Positions 37,996 through 50,900 of a DNA stretch of 64,000 nucleotides are shown in pieces. Position 1 is the first letter of the stretch, and the number at the start of each line of letters is the position of its first letter. Both the position numbers and the translations under genes were made by a program. Where the stretch lies: contig CP034975.1 of assembly GCA_004026145.2 (NCBI GenBank), forward strand, positions 6,460,610 to 6,524,609, in the 5' to 3' direction. The stretch is from Takifugu bimaculatus (taxonomy: Eukaryota > Chordata > Actinopteri > Tetraodontiformes > Tetraodontidae). The notes beneath the pieces are model-generated. The model ran no database searches. It was not told the DNA's origin and saw nothing but the letters and a program-made list of their open reading frames with translations.

Positions 37996-40900
37996 GTGCA
38001 CGCACGACTGCGAGACGTGGACGTCCGTCCGGTGCCGTGCGGTCGCAGGACTCGCGCCAAAATGATACGACCGGCATTCGGCGGGCGAGCGGGCACATGT
38101 TGTTAGCGAGAGGATTCAAAGCTGCTTCGTCAGGCTTACGTGGCACATTGTCAGACGCTCCTCATGCTAGCTAGCAAGATTTAGCTTAGCTAAACGGGAG
38201 GGGTTGTTGTCCTGCTTGTGTTCTCTTCACGTCTTTGTTCTCAACAAACGTTTTCTCTGGCTGTAAAATCTTCCCGCCGATATCCGCGCGGATGTTTTCA
38301 TCAAAGTTCTTCATCTGTGTGATCTGTTGTGTTGATCTGTTGCTCTCAAACAGCGGTTGTTAGGATTACGTGTCACCTTCAATCCTCCTCTAAATGTAAA
38401 TTTATTTAGCTAGCAGTCGTTGTTTGTGCAAACTTGGCTAGCTTGACGTTCCCACTGCATTGTAGTAGCATATTTGTATTCTCCCCGGGCTAGCTACAAC
38501 GCAAAAGCAGCTGCTCCCAAGATCGAGATCTTTCACTGGCCAGGGGTGGAAACGCTAAGCCAGATATTGCGCTAGTTGCAGTAAAGGCAGAAAGTGAGTG
38601 AATGATGATGCTCATCGGCAGCGACTAGCTGCTCATGTCCTCCGAGTCTGTCCTGTCTGGCTGTTGGCGCTGGCCTTCATTTACCTTATTTTCTTCAACA
38701 ATTGCAGGTTGTTTGGTTTCTGCTCTGCAGGATCGTTTCCGCCTGCGTCGGAATGCTGGCAGAAGAGCACCGTGTGGGTGTGTGTAAGAATTCCCGTTGA
38801 ATCCCGGAGGATTAGCCCGCTCACAGCAGCCGCGCTCCAGCTGCACGCCCCCTGGAGAGCGGCCGGACTTCCTGTGACACCTTCGCCTCCCCGAAGCTCA
38901 GACCCGGCTCCTCGGCCTGCGAACAGTCGGACCAGGAAGATCACGGCAGGATTGTGTTGGTTTCATCCGGAACGTTGTTTGCGGAGTCGCGCCGGCCTTG
39001 ATGCCGGCGTTTGTAGCGTGAAGGCGCAGCGTGTCGCAGAACATGAGAACGTTGTTGTTGGACCCGGTGCAAGTTTCTGACTCGTTCCCTCCCTCTGCTC
39101 CTCTCGAAGCAGGAACCAAAAACACAAAGATGGGCCTGATTTCTCCATACATTCAGAAGCTTCATGTAAATCCCCCCCAACACACACACACACACACACA
39201 CTCCGCTGCCAATTTCTAAAGAAAATCACAGCAGCACAATATGGTAGACATTAGGTAAGGTGGGGAGTCAGGGAGAAGGGAAACAGGGCCGTTCTCAGTG
39301 GTTGTCTGGAGTCCTGCGAGGCCACACGCCAAGCACGGCGAGCGAAGAAGGCCATCCATCAGTGGAGGAAAGGGGGGGGGGCAACATGGGGCCAAAACAC
39401 AACAATAAGTGTGTGTGTGGCCATTGTTCGATGTGCAGGCAGATTGTGTGTTGCTGGTAGTCTCACACCCTCTGAGTTCAGTGGGAGTCAGGACCCTCAG
39501 ATTCTCCCAAGAGGGGGGCAGCAGGCAGGACCGGTGGGAATGAACTTTTCCATCCAAGCGGCCAAGCGTTCGGAATGCCCGAGTGGAACCCCCCCCCCCC
39601 ATCCCGAAGAAAAACACAACAGGCTTTTATTAGTTTCTACATAAATCTGACATGTAAGATGGGAAGAAACAAGACAAACAAACAGCTAAAACCAACGCGA
39701 CCAGAGGCAACGAGGGACGGTCGCCCGCGGCTACGTGGGCCTGACCTGAAGAACCCAGGAACCCATCTGTGGTTGCGGGTCGGTCTTGACCTCACAGTGG
39801 TCTCCAGGACCAGGATGTGGTCCCTGAAGGAACACACTGGCTCTTGGCACCTTCTGAGGAGATCTGCTCGAGGGTCCAGAAGCCAAAACCTCCGACACTA
39901 GAGTCATTACAATACTGGTTCTGACGTCGGACCGAGGCGGTTCGGGGTGAAATATGATCCAGGAAGCATTAAACATGGGAAGGGGGGGGGGGGGGGTAGC
40001 TCACGTCTTGTTCAGGGTCCGTTGGAATGATAATAATTGCCTTGTTCTCATGGAACGATGCTTCACTCCTAAATGAACCAGGTGTTTTCGGACCTACAGG
40101 CGATCCTGTTGGGATAAAGCCCTCTGAGGGTCCTGGTCCAGACCGGCAGGGTTACCGAGTTGTAATGTGAGAACACACTCGCACTTTGGCTCTTGACTCG
40201 TTTTCTTAAGAAGCCCGACGTGCTCTACACGCCGTTAGCTTTGAAGAAAATCCGATGGACTGTAAACCCGAAACGTATCCGAGGAAGTCTCCGGAATCTG
40301 CAATTGCAGCTTTGAATCGGTCTTGCCGGGTCTCAACACTTCCTACTGTCAGAGGGCCCGATTTTTATGGCCATTTAACGCCACATCAAAAACGTGGCCG
40401 AGGCACCAGAAACACGCCGCGGCCCTCGGCACCAGCTGGCGTGGGAGCGGTTCCCCTAATCCCACCAGCGACGGACAGGAACTCGGACCAAAAAACCACC
40501 TGGGCCGAAGTGCCGCCTCGCCGCGATACATCATCATCACCAGCTTTCATAACCCGGCGCTGACTCTTCATCACGCCGTCCTCCTCCATCATCTGGACTC
40601 GCCGCAGGTCTGTGGCGGACAGGAAAGCTACTCTTACAACGATTACGTTCAGGTTGGCCTCCGTCTGAGGGGGAGGTGTCGTGACGGCTGCCTTGGCTGT
40701 AAACCAACTCCTGCTGGGCTATCACCTTTCAGCCCCGCAGCCTCTGAGTTATTACAGCGCGGCTGTTTGCGGCGCAGCTAGGCCGGCGTGCTGCGAGCTA
40801 GCCTGGCACTGCCTCCGCCCTGAGACCGCCCCCCCCCCCCCGTTCCCCGGTCCAACAGCGTGCAAAGGGCTTCCGCCGCAGGTGTCTGGGAGTTCCTCCT

Positions 40901-41427
40901 CCCCCTGTCAATCCCTCTCCTCCTTGACGAGAGCTTTAATTCCCCGTCCTCTCGCTGCTCCCGTCCCTCCCAAGCCCGCGGGTTAGCCGCACAGGCAGTC
41001 CAGCTTGTTCTCATTTATTCTGCTGAGTTCAGGGGCTCGCTCTCGCTCCGCAGACCCCAGCGGTTTGCCTGCCGTCCATCTCTCACTGTCACACGCTCTC
41101 CTTTCTTCATCAATCCCTCGCTCCCTTTTACAAGTCGGAGCAGCTGGTTCGGCTGCCGGGTCCCTGGGGGGATTCGGGATATTTTAGAAGATAACGTTGA
41201 CGGAGGTGTCGGAGGGAAAGTTCAGAGGCAACGACGGGGGTTTCTGACCCATCTAGTTGCTCCGTCCAGCAACGATTCTTTGTTGTTTTGCATTGTTGCC
41301 TTGTGTTTGTTGAATTATAGCAGCACCTTTATGCGACTTCATTTTAGCACTTAGCTAGCAGCGGCCGTATTGGTGCCAACATCTTGGTCGCGTTGGCTAA
41401 TTAAAGAGGAAAACAACTGTTCCTGCT

Positions 41428-41709
41428 TCACTCGGGTTGCTCACGCGGCTCCTTTATTTCCAGTTGTGTGGTTTGCCGTGTTGTAATCCGAACAGGCAGG
41501 TCAATAAAAATAATTTTTATGTGCGCGCCGCATGTGCCAGCTTCGTTTTTATTTTCTAAACAGCAGCTGCGGCACCGCGACTGACCATAAAGTCGCTTAA
41601 GCGCTGTGTAATTTCCCTCCGACACAATCCACAGAAAGCGAGAAGGCGAGACGCCGTCCAGCACGGTAGCACCCCCCCGCCCCCAGCTGCCCTGCAGAGC
41701 GGAGGCCAT
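41428..41709 (-). other. Unrecognised 93-codon frame with strong start context
   Basis: The minus-strand frame begins MASALQGSWGRGG in the context ACAAGATGGCC, which is both a good Kozak and a YY1-like AAGATGGC, a pairing known at some vertebrate gene starts. An ATTGG box lies about 50 bp upstream on that strand and the area is CpG-rich. The second half of the frame is AT-rich and contains an AATAAA, which argues against a long transcript. No family resemblance was recognised, so it is listed as a candidate only. Confidence 0.15.
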
Positions 41710-42046
41710 CTTGTTTGTGCCGTGTAACCGCCACCGCCGCCGCCCCGAAACCGAAGGTCCAATAAAGCGCCCAACTGGCAGGCTGAAGCTGGATATTTAC
41801 CTCCGACTAATCTGAGCATGGTTTATGTCATCCGGGCTCTGTGTGTGGATGGAAACAGACATGTCTGAGGTGGGGGGGGGGGGGGTCCTGCTGCGCCCCC
41901 GCTACCTCATCTTGACCCTCTGCACAAACCGGTAGAGGCTTTTGAGGAAACTTGATCGGCAACGAAAAACAAGAATGAAGTCAGAACTTTATTTAAGGGA
42001 TTCGGCAGGAACCTGCATCTGCGCTATCCAGAGGAGAGGAGACAAA

Positions 42047-42066
42047 GGGGGGGGGGGGGGGGGGGG
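42047..42066 (+). repeat. Poly(G) tract, 20 bases
   Basis: Longest homopolymer noted in the window. Length is likely to be unstable and hard to sequence. Confidence 0.95.
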
Positions 42067-42243
42067 ACAGTGGACCCCCCCTTACTCCCCTCTTCTGAGT
42101 TGTTTTCTGAATGCCCGCCAGGAAAGTTTAATGGCTGTGGAATTTGGACAGGAAAAAAGCGGCGCTGGAAGTTTCAGAGGAAGTGGAGATTTGTGCCTCA
42201 CCAAGGCAGCACCTCTGTTTGTGTTCTCCCAGGCCGAGCGAGG

Positions 42244-42280
42244 GAGAGAGAGAGAGAGTGTGTGTGTGTGTGTGTGTATG
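42244..42280. repeat. (GA)n(TG)n compound microsatellite
   Basis: A GA run passes directly into a TG run, followed by seven G bases. Confidence 0.95.
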
Positions 42281-42426
42281 GGGGGGTGGTGGAGGAAGAG
42301 CGTCAGAGCGCTTTCCCAATCAACAACAGGCACCCAAAGGGAGGCAGGCCTCCGCCAGACAGGCCGCCATCACTTCACCTCACGTATGCGCAACCACGCG
42401 TAGAACAATACAAGAGCGCTCTGCCA

Positions 42427-42427
<1 letters not shown>

Positions 42428-42471
<44 letters not shown>
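42428..42471. repeat. (CA)n microsatellite
   Basis: Uninterrupted AC run of about 44 bases. Confidence 0.98.
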
Positions 42472-42473
<2 letters not shown>

Positions 42474-43118
42474 TGCACGTAGCCGCAGACACCATCACAC
42501 ACCATTACCATCTTCTCCTGCACGCGCTCGCGGCCCGGCAGCTCCGAAGAACGACCCTAAAGGTTTCCAGATAATTACGTTCGGAAGCGCAGGAAATTCG
42601 CCTGAAGACCTTCCAGGAGCGGCTCTTCCCATACAGCTCTTCGATTCCTTTCTTCTTCCCGTCCCCTACCCTAACCTCCGCTCCAAGGTGGACGATATTA
42701 ACGGATCGTCCCTGTTTTAACATCTTCCCACGGGTCCTCAGACTCTCACCCATGTCACCACCTCATGCCTGGCTCCCCATCCTTCACCCCACACCTCTGC
42801 GAGCTCAGCCCAGAGGCAGATGGGCAGACATGGGGACAGACAGGAGAGGCGCCCCCAGACCAGCCCCGAGGCACTGGGAAGAAGCCCCCACCCCCGCCGG
42901 AGACCAGTCCACCCATTACGCATACATCTGTGGTGGCTACCAGGGGATTCCTCCAACACAACGCGCTCGCACATGTGCTTCCCCTAAAGCCGCGTCTTCA
43001 AAACATCCTAGCGGTGGCGTCCGCCTCTCGCCAAAAATGAACTTGTTACGGAGGTGAACCCCTATGATGTCATGCTAGTCATGTAGCCGATACGGCGGAA
43101 ACACAAGCGGGATCCACT

Positions 43119-43149
43119 ACACACACACACACACACACACTACACACAC
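43119..43149. repeat. (CA)n microsatellite
   Basis: AC run with one TA interruption. Confidence 0.95.
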
Positions 43150-44639
43150 CGAAAATGGTGCAAATCAGCTCAGTAGGTGATTCTGAAGTGAAACTATAAG
43201 GTTGTAGTTTTAGAGACCGTTGACCCCGCCGAGGTAAACACGGCCGCGGTGGTTCCGATGGCTGTGACGGACGGTTAATAATACGTTTGACGGATTACCT
43301 GCCACGGAGTTCATGTCCCGAATCCCAACAGGAAAGGGCGGCTCGCTCTGCTGGGATTCCCTTTCGGTGTAAAACTGTCATTCCACCTTCTGGGCAGGCA
43401 AACTTTCAGCTCCTCAAACATCATTATCATTAATCTCTTTCAGCCATTTTCCTAAAATAACAACGTAAAAATGATTTAAAAACGGGCCCAAAATGTCGTC
43501 GGGTTGTATTTTTCGCCCCACAGATGAGCCTGAATCAGCCGGGTACAGTGGAGCTTAGCTAGCTGTAGCAGGTATGCTAGCAGGTAGCGGTGCCCTGGAA
43601 GCCGCCTTTATTACTAGTTTACGGGTGACATAATTTACAAATCTGGGCCAGTGACAAACCATCAAAAGGTGTCACAAAGTCGTTTGTCTGCATGAGGCGG
43701 CAACAGCGCATGGGGGGGGGAGGGGCTTCGCATGCATCGCGCTCCAAGACAAATAGACCCTAAAGAGGAAATGCCTCAACAAATGGCCCCCAAAAGTCAT
43801 GTGATTGTTATATAGCGGCGGTCACGTCACCTGTGGAGAAGCGGACGATGTTGTTAAAGGCGGCTCGGGGCTGCTGCTGGAGGGAGCCCCCCCGCCGGGC
43901 CTGGGACATAACATTTGACACCGCGGCCTGACATGACAAACAAACTTTTGGCTCCGGGCTCGGCCCTAAACAAACTGCCGACTCTGCTGGACGCCGGCGG
44001 ACGCACACCTCCGTAAACACGGAGCCCTTAGCCGTTCGTCATCGCAGATTAAATCTGACGTGGAAAGAATTCCCAGTTCTGGGAGAACCAAACTGTTCGA
44101 AATTCCACATGCTGCTGGCAGATCCAGGCGGCTCTGCCCACGAGGACGGCCTCCAGCGTCTCGATATCTGATCCGACGGGCCGTCCTGTCAGAGCGTGAG
44201 GATCAGCAGATTAATCCCCCAACCTGCTGCCAGAGAAGAAAATCTTTTGGAAGAATCTGGTATTACTCACGGACCCTTCTGCGAAAAAATCAGACGATAT
44301 TCATCCCACAAAAATTCACAGAAGGTCCACCAGGATTTTATGAGAGCTGGGACTCAAACGGAGCTTTTCACTAGTCCTCATTAGTGGGTTTAAGTCCGAT
44401 GATCTAATGATGGCGGGTTTTATTACGGTAAATAAAGGAAGCTAGCATGTCTTCACGGTTCAGATGATTTAATCTGATTTTCTATCTTTTTAAAGACAGA
44501 AACATACATTTAAGAAGCTTCCAGGTCCTCCAGACCCGGTTTCAAACCTCTTTTCCTTTATAATATTCAGCAGGGCCGTGTTGGCCTCCGCTGCCCCTGC
44601 AGACGCCGGGCCCCCCCAAAACTCTTCCCACCTCCCCCC

Positions 44640-44828
44640 TTTATGAGCGGCCCTGGCTCTGGTTATTTATGGTGATTTTTTATTGCTCTAAATGACAGAA
44701 TCCTTTTGTCTGAGCAGAGACGGCATTTCTGATTGCAGCGCACTGGAGTTGAGACAAACGGCGTTTATGCGGCCGTTTAAACGTCCAGATATTGACACGT
44801 TTATGACGCCGTGCAGCTTCAATTTATG
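44640..44828 (+). promoter_or_regulatory. Cluster of five TTTATG motifs
   Basis: TTTATG occurs at 44640, 44666, 44764, 44800 and 44823, all on the plus strand, in a block of otherwise non-repetitive sequence. TTTATG/TTTATK is the core bound by CDX and posterior HOX proteins. A candidate enhancer only. Confidence 0.3.
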
Positions 44829-45100
44829 ACATCATTAGAAAAAAGGCGTCGGTATTTTTTGGGGGGGGACGCTGAAGTTTCGGCAGCCACTTTCTCATCA
44901 CATGTAGGCCGACGTTTTAAAGAACATGTAAGAAAGTAATAAATTTTCCTTCTCCCGTAAAGCGCTCGAGCATATGGAGCCAATGTGTGTGCGCGCGCCA
45001 CACAGAGAGACTTCCTGTGTGAGGACGTGAGTTCCAGCCCCGCTTCAACATGAATGAGAGTCAGGAAAATGTTGGAAAGAGGGGAAAAGTAACATTAAAG

Positions 45101-45720
45101 GCGCTTTTAATGTTAAAAGGAGCTTTAGCATCAGCTGCATATGTTATAAATAGACCGGTGTTTCTACAATCTGTTGATTATAATTATATAATAAATCCAG
45201 AAGTCTTGATAGAAATGGACAATAAATGATTTTTTTTTTTTACAGCAAATAAAATAATCTGATCAAATTGCAGAAGGAAATAAGTTGGTGATGAAATGTG
45301 AAATAAAAAGATTTTATTTTTAAAAAAAATATTTTATTTCGGGGGGGAAACTATAAAAGTCATATTTATTTCATTTGATTTAATTTGTCGGACCAAACAA
45401 CTTTTTACAGCTGACGGGGGAAAAGGAAATAAGTTTGAGCCACAAGTTTAAATGTCAGACAATGAATTCAAATTTGTCATTTTTAAATTAAAACTATAAG
45501 AAAAAAAATACTATCATTACTAAAAATAATTTTTATTAATTTCAAAATTTCAAGCACGATAAAAAATATAGATATTTTCCACCTCCGACATAAAAAAAAG
45601 GTTCACCATAACTTCTTTATATATAAAAAATAAGAATTTTGAAAGGAGATAAATAAATGTAAGCAAAAGTTAAGTATTATTTTAAAAACCCCAGAAAAGT
45701 GAAAGTACCTGAACTTCGTG
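45101..45720. other. AT-rich intergenic block 1
   Basis: A sharp drop in GC with A and T homopolymers and no open frames of note. No gene or motif cluster was seen. Confidence 0.7.
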
Positions 45721-46730
45721 ACTCTTTGTGGACCTCAAACACGTCCAACACCTGATGTATGTGACAGCCGAGCTGACGGATCCCCTGACCGTCTACCTGC
45801 AGCGGTGGGGGGGGGGGGGCTCACGGTGTGTGTGTGTGTGTGTGGGGATGGGGGGGTTCCCCGTCGGCCCACCTCAGGTCCAGGATCACGGCAGCGGGGT
45901 GGAACAGCAGCTCGGGCCTGTTTACTCAGCTGTGGGGCTCTGCAGGTCCAGGGGAAAGAGAGGATGTGTTCAGGGCCTCATTAATCATGGCTGCTTGGGA
46001 AGAGATAAACAGAGCCGGCCCAGCAGGGATGCTGCAGCTCCTGCCACCGGCGGGGGGGGGAGGGGTGTGGTCAGGGAGAGGGCGCCGAGGACCCGCACAC
46101 CGGGGGGATACGCCATAACACTTGCTGCTAGGGTCCACATCTGCGCCGCTACACGGGCTTGTAAATCCACATTCCAGGTCTGGCCGGATGCAGGCGGAGC
46201 ACCCGCAGCAAGTGCACGAACCCGGGGCCGTTCCCCCCGTTTAACGGCACCAGCCGAGACCGGCGTAGGACGGTCACGGACGGTCCCTGTCGGGGACAGT
46301 CGTAAAGCAAAAAACGGAAAAACTCGAGGGAAAATTCGGGGGTTTTCGAGGGGCCGAGGCTCTTCTGAGGCTGACCACAAGCAGCCAAATGCCGAGGCTA
46401 ATTAAACCGCTCTGGGTCGGCAATGAAGAGACAATAACAGGACCCCACCTTCATTCTTGTGTCCACACCCGTCTGGGACGGGAACCTGCCGAACACAGAG
46501 CGGAGACGGAACCGCCGAGGATTCCCACGTTCATCGCCGCCATGTTTTATTTCTGGAGAAAAGCGGGAGGTGGGATTTGCTCGTACGGGAGGTCAGGGGT
46601 GATGAGAAGGAGAACAACCAAACAGGAAGTTGGCGCAGAGATCCAGAAAATATGCCGCATTGGCTGAATTCCTGTTGCCGGGCGCCAAAAACAAGTCCTG
46701 TGTGACCCAGCCCAGGCTGGAGCGCCTCCC

Positions 46731-46744
46731 TCGCCCTCTAGTGG
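46731..46744 (-). promoter_or_regulatory. CTCF-like core motif, reverse
   Basis: The plus strand reads TCGCCCTCTAGTGG, whose complement CCACTAGAGGGCGA matches the first 13 positions of the core. It faces the two forward sites across meox1. Confidence 0.45.
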
Positions 46745-47037
46745 CAGACGTGTGGAATATGAATAAGCCCCGCCCACTCCATCAGTACATGGGCGAATAA
46801 AAACTCCACACGCTGCTGTTATCAGGCATCCTTTGGCATCCCGACTGTCTCCAGGAACTTCGCGGGAACCCCAAACTAGACCCCCGACAGCAAGAAAAAC
46901 CCTCGTGTGAACAGGAAGAAACCCAGAGCAGGACCTGACATGGTGGCGATGATGTGTTCGGACTCGTGGCTCTTTCTATGGCTGTTTCCTACTGATGATG
47001 TCATCCACTGCGTCCGATACTCAACACGTGTGGAGCC

Positions 47038-47067
47038 CGGCGGCGGCGGTGGCGGCGGCGGCGGCGG
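47038..47067. repeat. (CGG)n trinucleotide repeat
   Basis: About ten CGG/GGC units with one GGT interruption. It yields a poly-glycine or poly-proline shadow frame. Confidence 0.95.
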
Positions 47068-47748
47068 GAACGTCAGGAGGAAACCTGCTGCTGCTGTCGC
47101 CACTCCGCAAACGTTAAAACACTCTGGAGACGTTTTACACGCGTGGAGGGAATCTTCACCTCTCTCACTGGAAGGTTCTGGCTCCACATCTTTAACCGCA
47201 AATATGGGGTTTATTAAATATGAATAAAACGTTTCGCTCGGCGCTAACGTGCTCCTGTCGGCCTGGATCCCTCCGGACCCCCTCCCCCCGATTCACCTTA
47301 TCATTAAACGTAAAGAACGGCTGAGTGATTTGATGAAAACGGCCGAGAGAAATGGCGTCTCCGTCCATCCATCGCGGGTCACGCCGCTCTGTTATTCTAA
47401 ACCCGCGGGCCCAGAGGGGGGGGGGGGCGGTTCAGAGGAGGGTCCAGAAGAGCATGACCCGCTTCCTCGTCCAGATCCTTGCCGACCTCGGAGCGTCGGG
47501 GACGACGAGGCCTCACTCCTCCGCCGTCTTTCACCAGACCCCAAAAAAGACAAAGCGCGTGCGAGGCCAGGACCAATCCGGCCCAGAGCTGACCGGGCCC
47601 AGATTGATTTCAGAGCGCCTCTAAACGGGTCTGAACATATTGTATTACTCTGTTTATGTAAGGCGGCTCTTAATTATAGTGTGTGCATGTGCGCGGGCTA
47701 CGTGCGCTAGCCTGTGCCCGAGCACACGTGTCCTTGAGCCGCACGCTA

Positions 47749-47913
47749 ATTGGCCTTGATAGTCTGGGAAAAGTGACATCATGCGCAGATCGTCTGGGTC
47801 CCCCGTCAGAGGTCAGAGCAGCTGGGAACAGATCTATGGAGTCCAGATACACGTGTTGCTGCGTCGCCATGGCAACCGCGCCACGTGGCGCGGAAACGCC
47901 AAAGTTATATAAG
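47749..47913 (+). promoter_or_regulatory. Orphan promoter-like cassette with X-box and TATA
   Basis: In order: ATTGG near 47749, TGACATCA near 47775, ATGCGCAGATCG near 47781, an RFX X-box GTCGCCATGGCAAC at 47863-47876, CACGTG at 47882-47887 and TATATAAG at 47906-47913. The X-box fits GTNRCC-N2-RGYAAC with no mismatch. A start would fall near 47940. No open frame or known RNA follows, and the sequence turns AT-rich at once. It could drive a non-coding RNA, be an enhancer, or be chance clustering. Confidence 0.35.
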
Positions 47914-47944
47914 CTCAGCTCGATCAGCGTCGCAGGCTGTTAAA

Positions 47945-50900
47945 ATGTCGGCTGTTTTATATTAAAGATAAAACGCAAAGTTCACCATTTTTTTTTCTTT
48001 TATAGTCACTTTTTTTTTTAAATCCTAATTTTAAGGGAAATAAATTTTAATACTGAAGTCAAATTGTTCTGCAGATGTTCAAAGTCTGATTCTAAATGTT
48101 GTAATTTGTCATTTATCTCATGTTGTTTACATTTCATGTGCTCAAACTTTACAAGTTAATTGATTCGGACTTGACCGTTGTAAAATCCGCATAAGCCCCG
48201 CCCCCTAATTTAGGTCGCATCTGTTTACATCTCATCACCTTCAATCAGACTTTCATGCTTTTATTTTAGTTGGCACCAGTATGATACGATTTATAACTGA
48301 TTCTATTCGTGTTTTACTGACAGAAAGATGTGAGTAAAATATAGTTACACGTCATTTATAAACTTAGTGGGAATGTTCAACTTTTTAATCTTTGTGTTAA
48401 TTTTGCTTTTTTTTTTTTTTTTAAAACAAGTAAAAGCTCCGGTTTGTTTCTTCACGTCGTCACTTTTAACAGAAATCACAGTAACATTTGGAGTTTGACT
48501 AAAAGTCTGATTTTTGTTCTTCTGAAGGAAAAAAGGGCAGCAGTGGTTCTTTAGCGCCACCTAGAGGTCAGTAAAAACTACAAAATGGTCCCACTATTGT
48601 TCCCTGGTCCTTGCGTTCACAGTTTACACCTTTAAAAAAAGGCAGAACTCCGGTTTGTGCTGGTTAATTAACCAATTTCATTTGCTGCGGGTTTCCGAGC
48701 AGCTTCTGGTCGATGGAAATATAGTAAATTTATGATCTTCCCCACCACCAAATGTCATAAAATGATGATCTCTGCTGTTTCTTTGTGTGTAAAATTGATT
48801 GATTGCAGCACAAATGTGTAGTTTGGACCATTAAACACCCTCAAAAATCGCGTTTGTGTTTATTATTATTGTAAATAATTTATCTTTTAGCCATTTTCAG
48901 CTGAATATTTGATGGTGTAAAAAGGGCTGAGTCGCTCTGACCTTTAGCCAGTGTGAAAGCAGCTGTGTGAACGCAGCCGTCGCCGCTTTTATGACTCCCA
49001 CCTGGACACCGAGCATGTGAGAATGAGGAGAGGAGGTGTTGCGAACCCATAAAAGCAGAGAAATAAACCCTCTCGCGTTGGTTCAGGGAAACTCAGCACA
49101 GGACCCAAATGTCACAGATCCAATCGCACGTTTCTGTGAGCGGATCAGTTTTAAACACTAAATGCTAGTTTCAGCAGCCAAACGAAAGCATTTAGAGCTG
49201 AGAAGAAAAGACTTTTCGCGTCACACTTTAATTAATCCCATGAAAACAGTGACGTTTCCCGCCTGTTCCTGAACACTGTAGTACCGCCGTCCGCCTCACG
49301 GGGGCGCCCCTGCTCAATAACCCACCGAGGGACGCTCGTAAACGGACAATAAAGATCCTGAAAGAAACCCTCGTTCCCTTTATTGCACCAGTCACGCAGT
49401 TACCAACATCAGCCCTGGGAAATATTTACCCTAATCACACGCGCACGCACGCACAACACGCACGCACACTCTCTTACGAACCATAAACGTCATCTTTGCC
49501 ATCTGCTGCCAACTCTCCACGGGCAGGTTCTCGCTCAGGTAGATAAAGACTCATCAGGGACCTTCAGTGGGTTTTTCCCCCCACATATTTTTTAATTTCC
49601 TCTTCCTGTTGAACAACAACAACAACAACAAAGATATACATGAAATTAAATCAAGATAACTGCTGTGGCGTCATCGCGGTGGACTGTTAGCGGGCTTAGC
49701 TGAGCAGATGTTTGTGTAAAAACCGCTTGAAGGAAGATAAACTGTTTTTTTATGCTTATTGACGGCTGGCATAACGACAGTGTTGATTTTCAAATGTATT
49801 AACTGACTTTCTGTAACTCAACACACACGTTTTAGAATAATCTCTTAGCTAGTTCCTAATTTTAAATGTTAGCATCTCCATCATGGCTAAGAAAAAGAAA
49901 GAAAAAAGGTGTATATATAACTTAACAAGTTCAGTATGAGACACAAGATCTCTGCCGTAATTTACTACATTTTTCTAGCAACAAATATTGACTGAGTGGC
50001 TCCAAACTTCGTAGCTAACAGCTGCCTGAGCGACCTCTCTAGAACTGCTCGTGATTATGCAATGGGACGTAACCCGATAACTCGGGGAAAATGTTTGCGT
50101 TGAAGCACACCCGGATCAGATGTGCTCAGTGTCGTCACACACCAGGACTGACCTCGAGGTCATGGGGATTTGGTTTTTCGAGCAGTACGATGGAGTTTAA
50201 CAAGGTCGCTAACAGTTTGTAAGCTATCGAGCTAAACACAGAAGTGCTGTCAGTTGTTGAGTGAGCATGTTCGTTTGTCTTGTGACACATTCTTCCCTTT
50301 ATCAAAATAGAACATTTTAAAAAGGTTTTCGTGCACCACACAAGGAGATTCAACAGAACATTAGCATAGGATTTAAAAGAATGCTATCAATTAAAATAAA
50401 GTGGTTTTAAGCAGTCCGTATGCTAACAATGAAAACATAGAGATTTAAATATAATTACTATTTTCCACAGGTGTGTGGACATATTTTGTTTAAAAATGAG
50501 CAGTTAAAACATTTAAACTAAATTACTAATTCTAATTTTCAGTTAATACCTTAATTTCTTCATTGTAGAAATGTAACTAAAGACCTGGCAATAAGCTCCT
50601 CCCTCTTTCAGGTAATTTAATTTAAAATTTTGAAACATAAAGCACTGCTAAAATTTTCATAATTTTAGGTAAAATGAGTTGTTCTAATGGGAAAAATGGA
50701 ACAAAATACCATGATTGACAGCTCACAGTTGGCAGTCAGTGAATAGGAGTATTTATTTAGCACTGACGTGTGATGCTAACAGGAACACAGGCTGCTTCTC
50801 TTGTTTTTAATCATACCATAATTCACCTTTATGACCTTCCACAAAGGGACACAAAGAGTCAGCAGTTGCTGTGAAAACACTCCTGGGAGTAAATAATGAG

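Larger units (their letters stand above)
31233..45100. other. Intergenic region meox1-etv4, left GC-rich part
   Basis: No gene was recognised. It holds several CA/TG microsatellites, seven of the long poly(G)/poly(C) tracts, a degraded SINE-like stretch near 37.85-38.0 kb, a YY1-like site near 33.3 kb, a TTTATG-rich block at 44640-44828, and a minus-strand 93-codon frame at 41428-41709 with a strong start context. Frames over 150 codons (for example 38598-39080, 40860-41354, 42070-42720) run through GC-rich or repeat DNA. Confidence 0.65.

Noticed and set aside
42070..42720. 216-codon plus-strand open frame
   Set aside because: The frame includes Val-Cys and Thr-His runs produced by TG and CA microsatellites.
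45728..46405. 225-codon plus-strand open frame
   Set aside because: It crosses poly(G) and TG repeats, has a biased Gly/Arg/Pro content, and shows no domain or splice signal.
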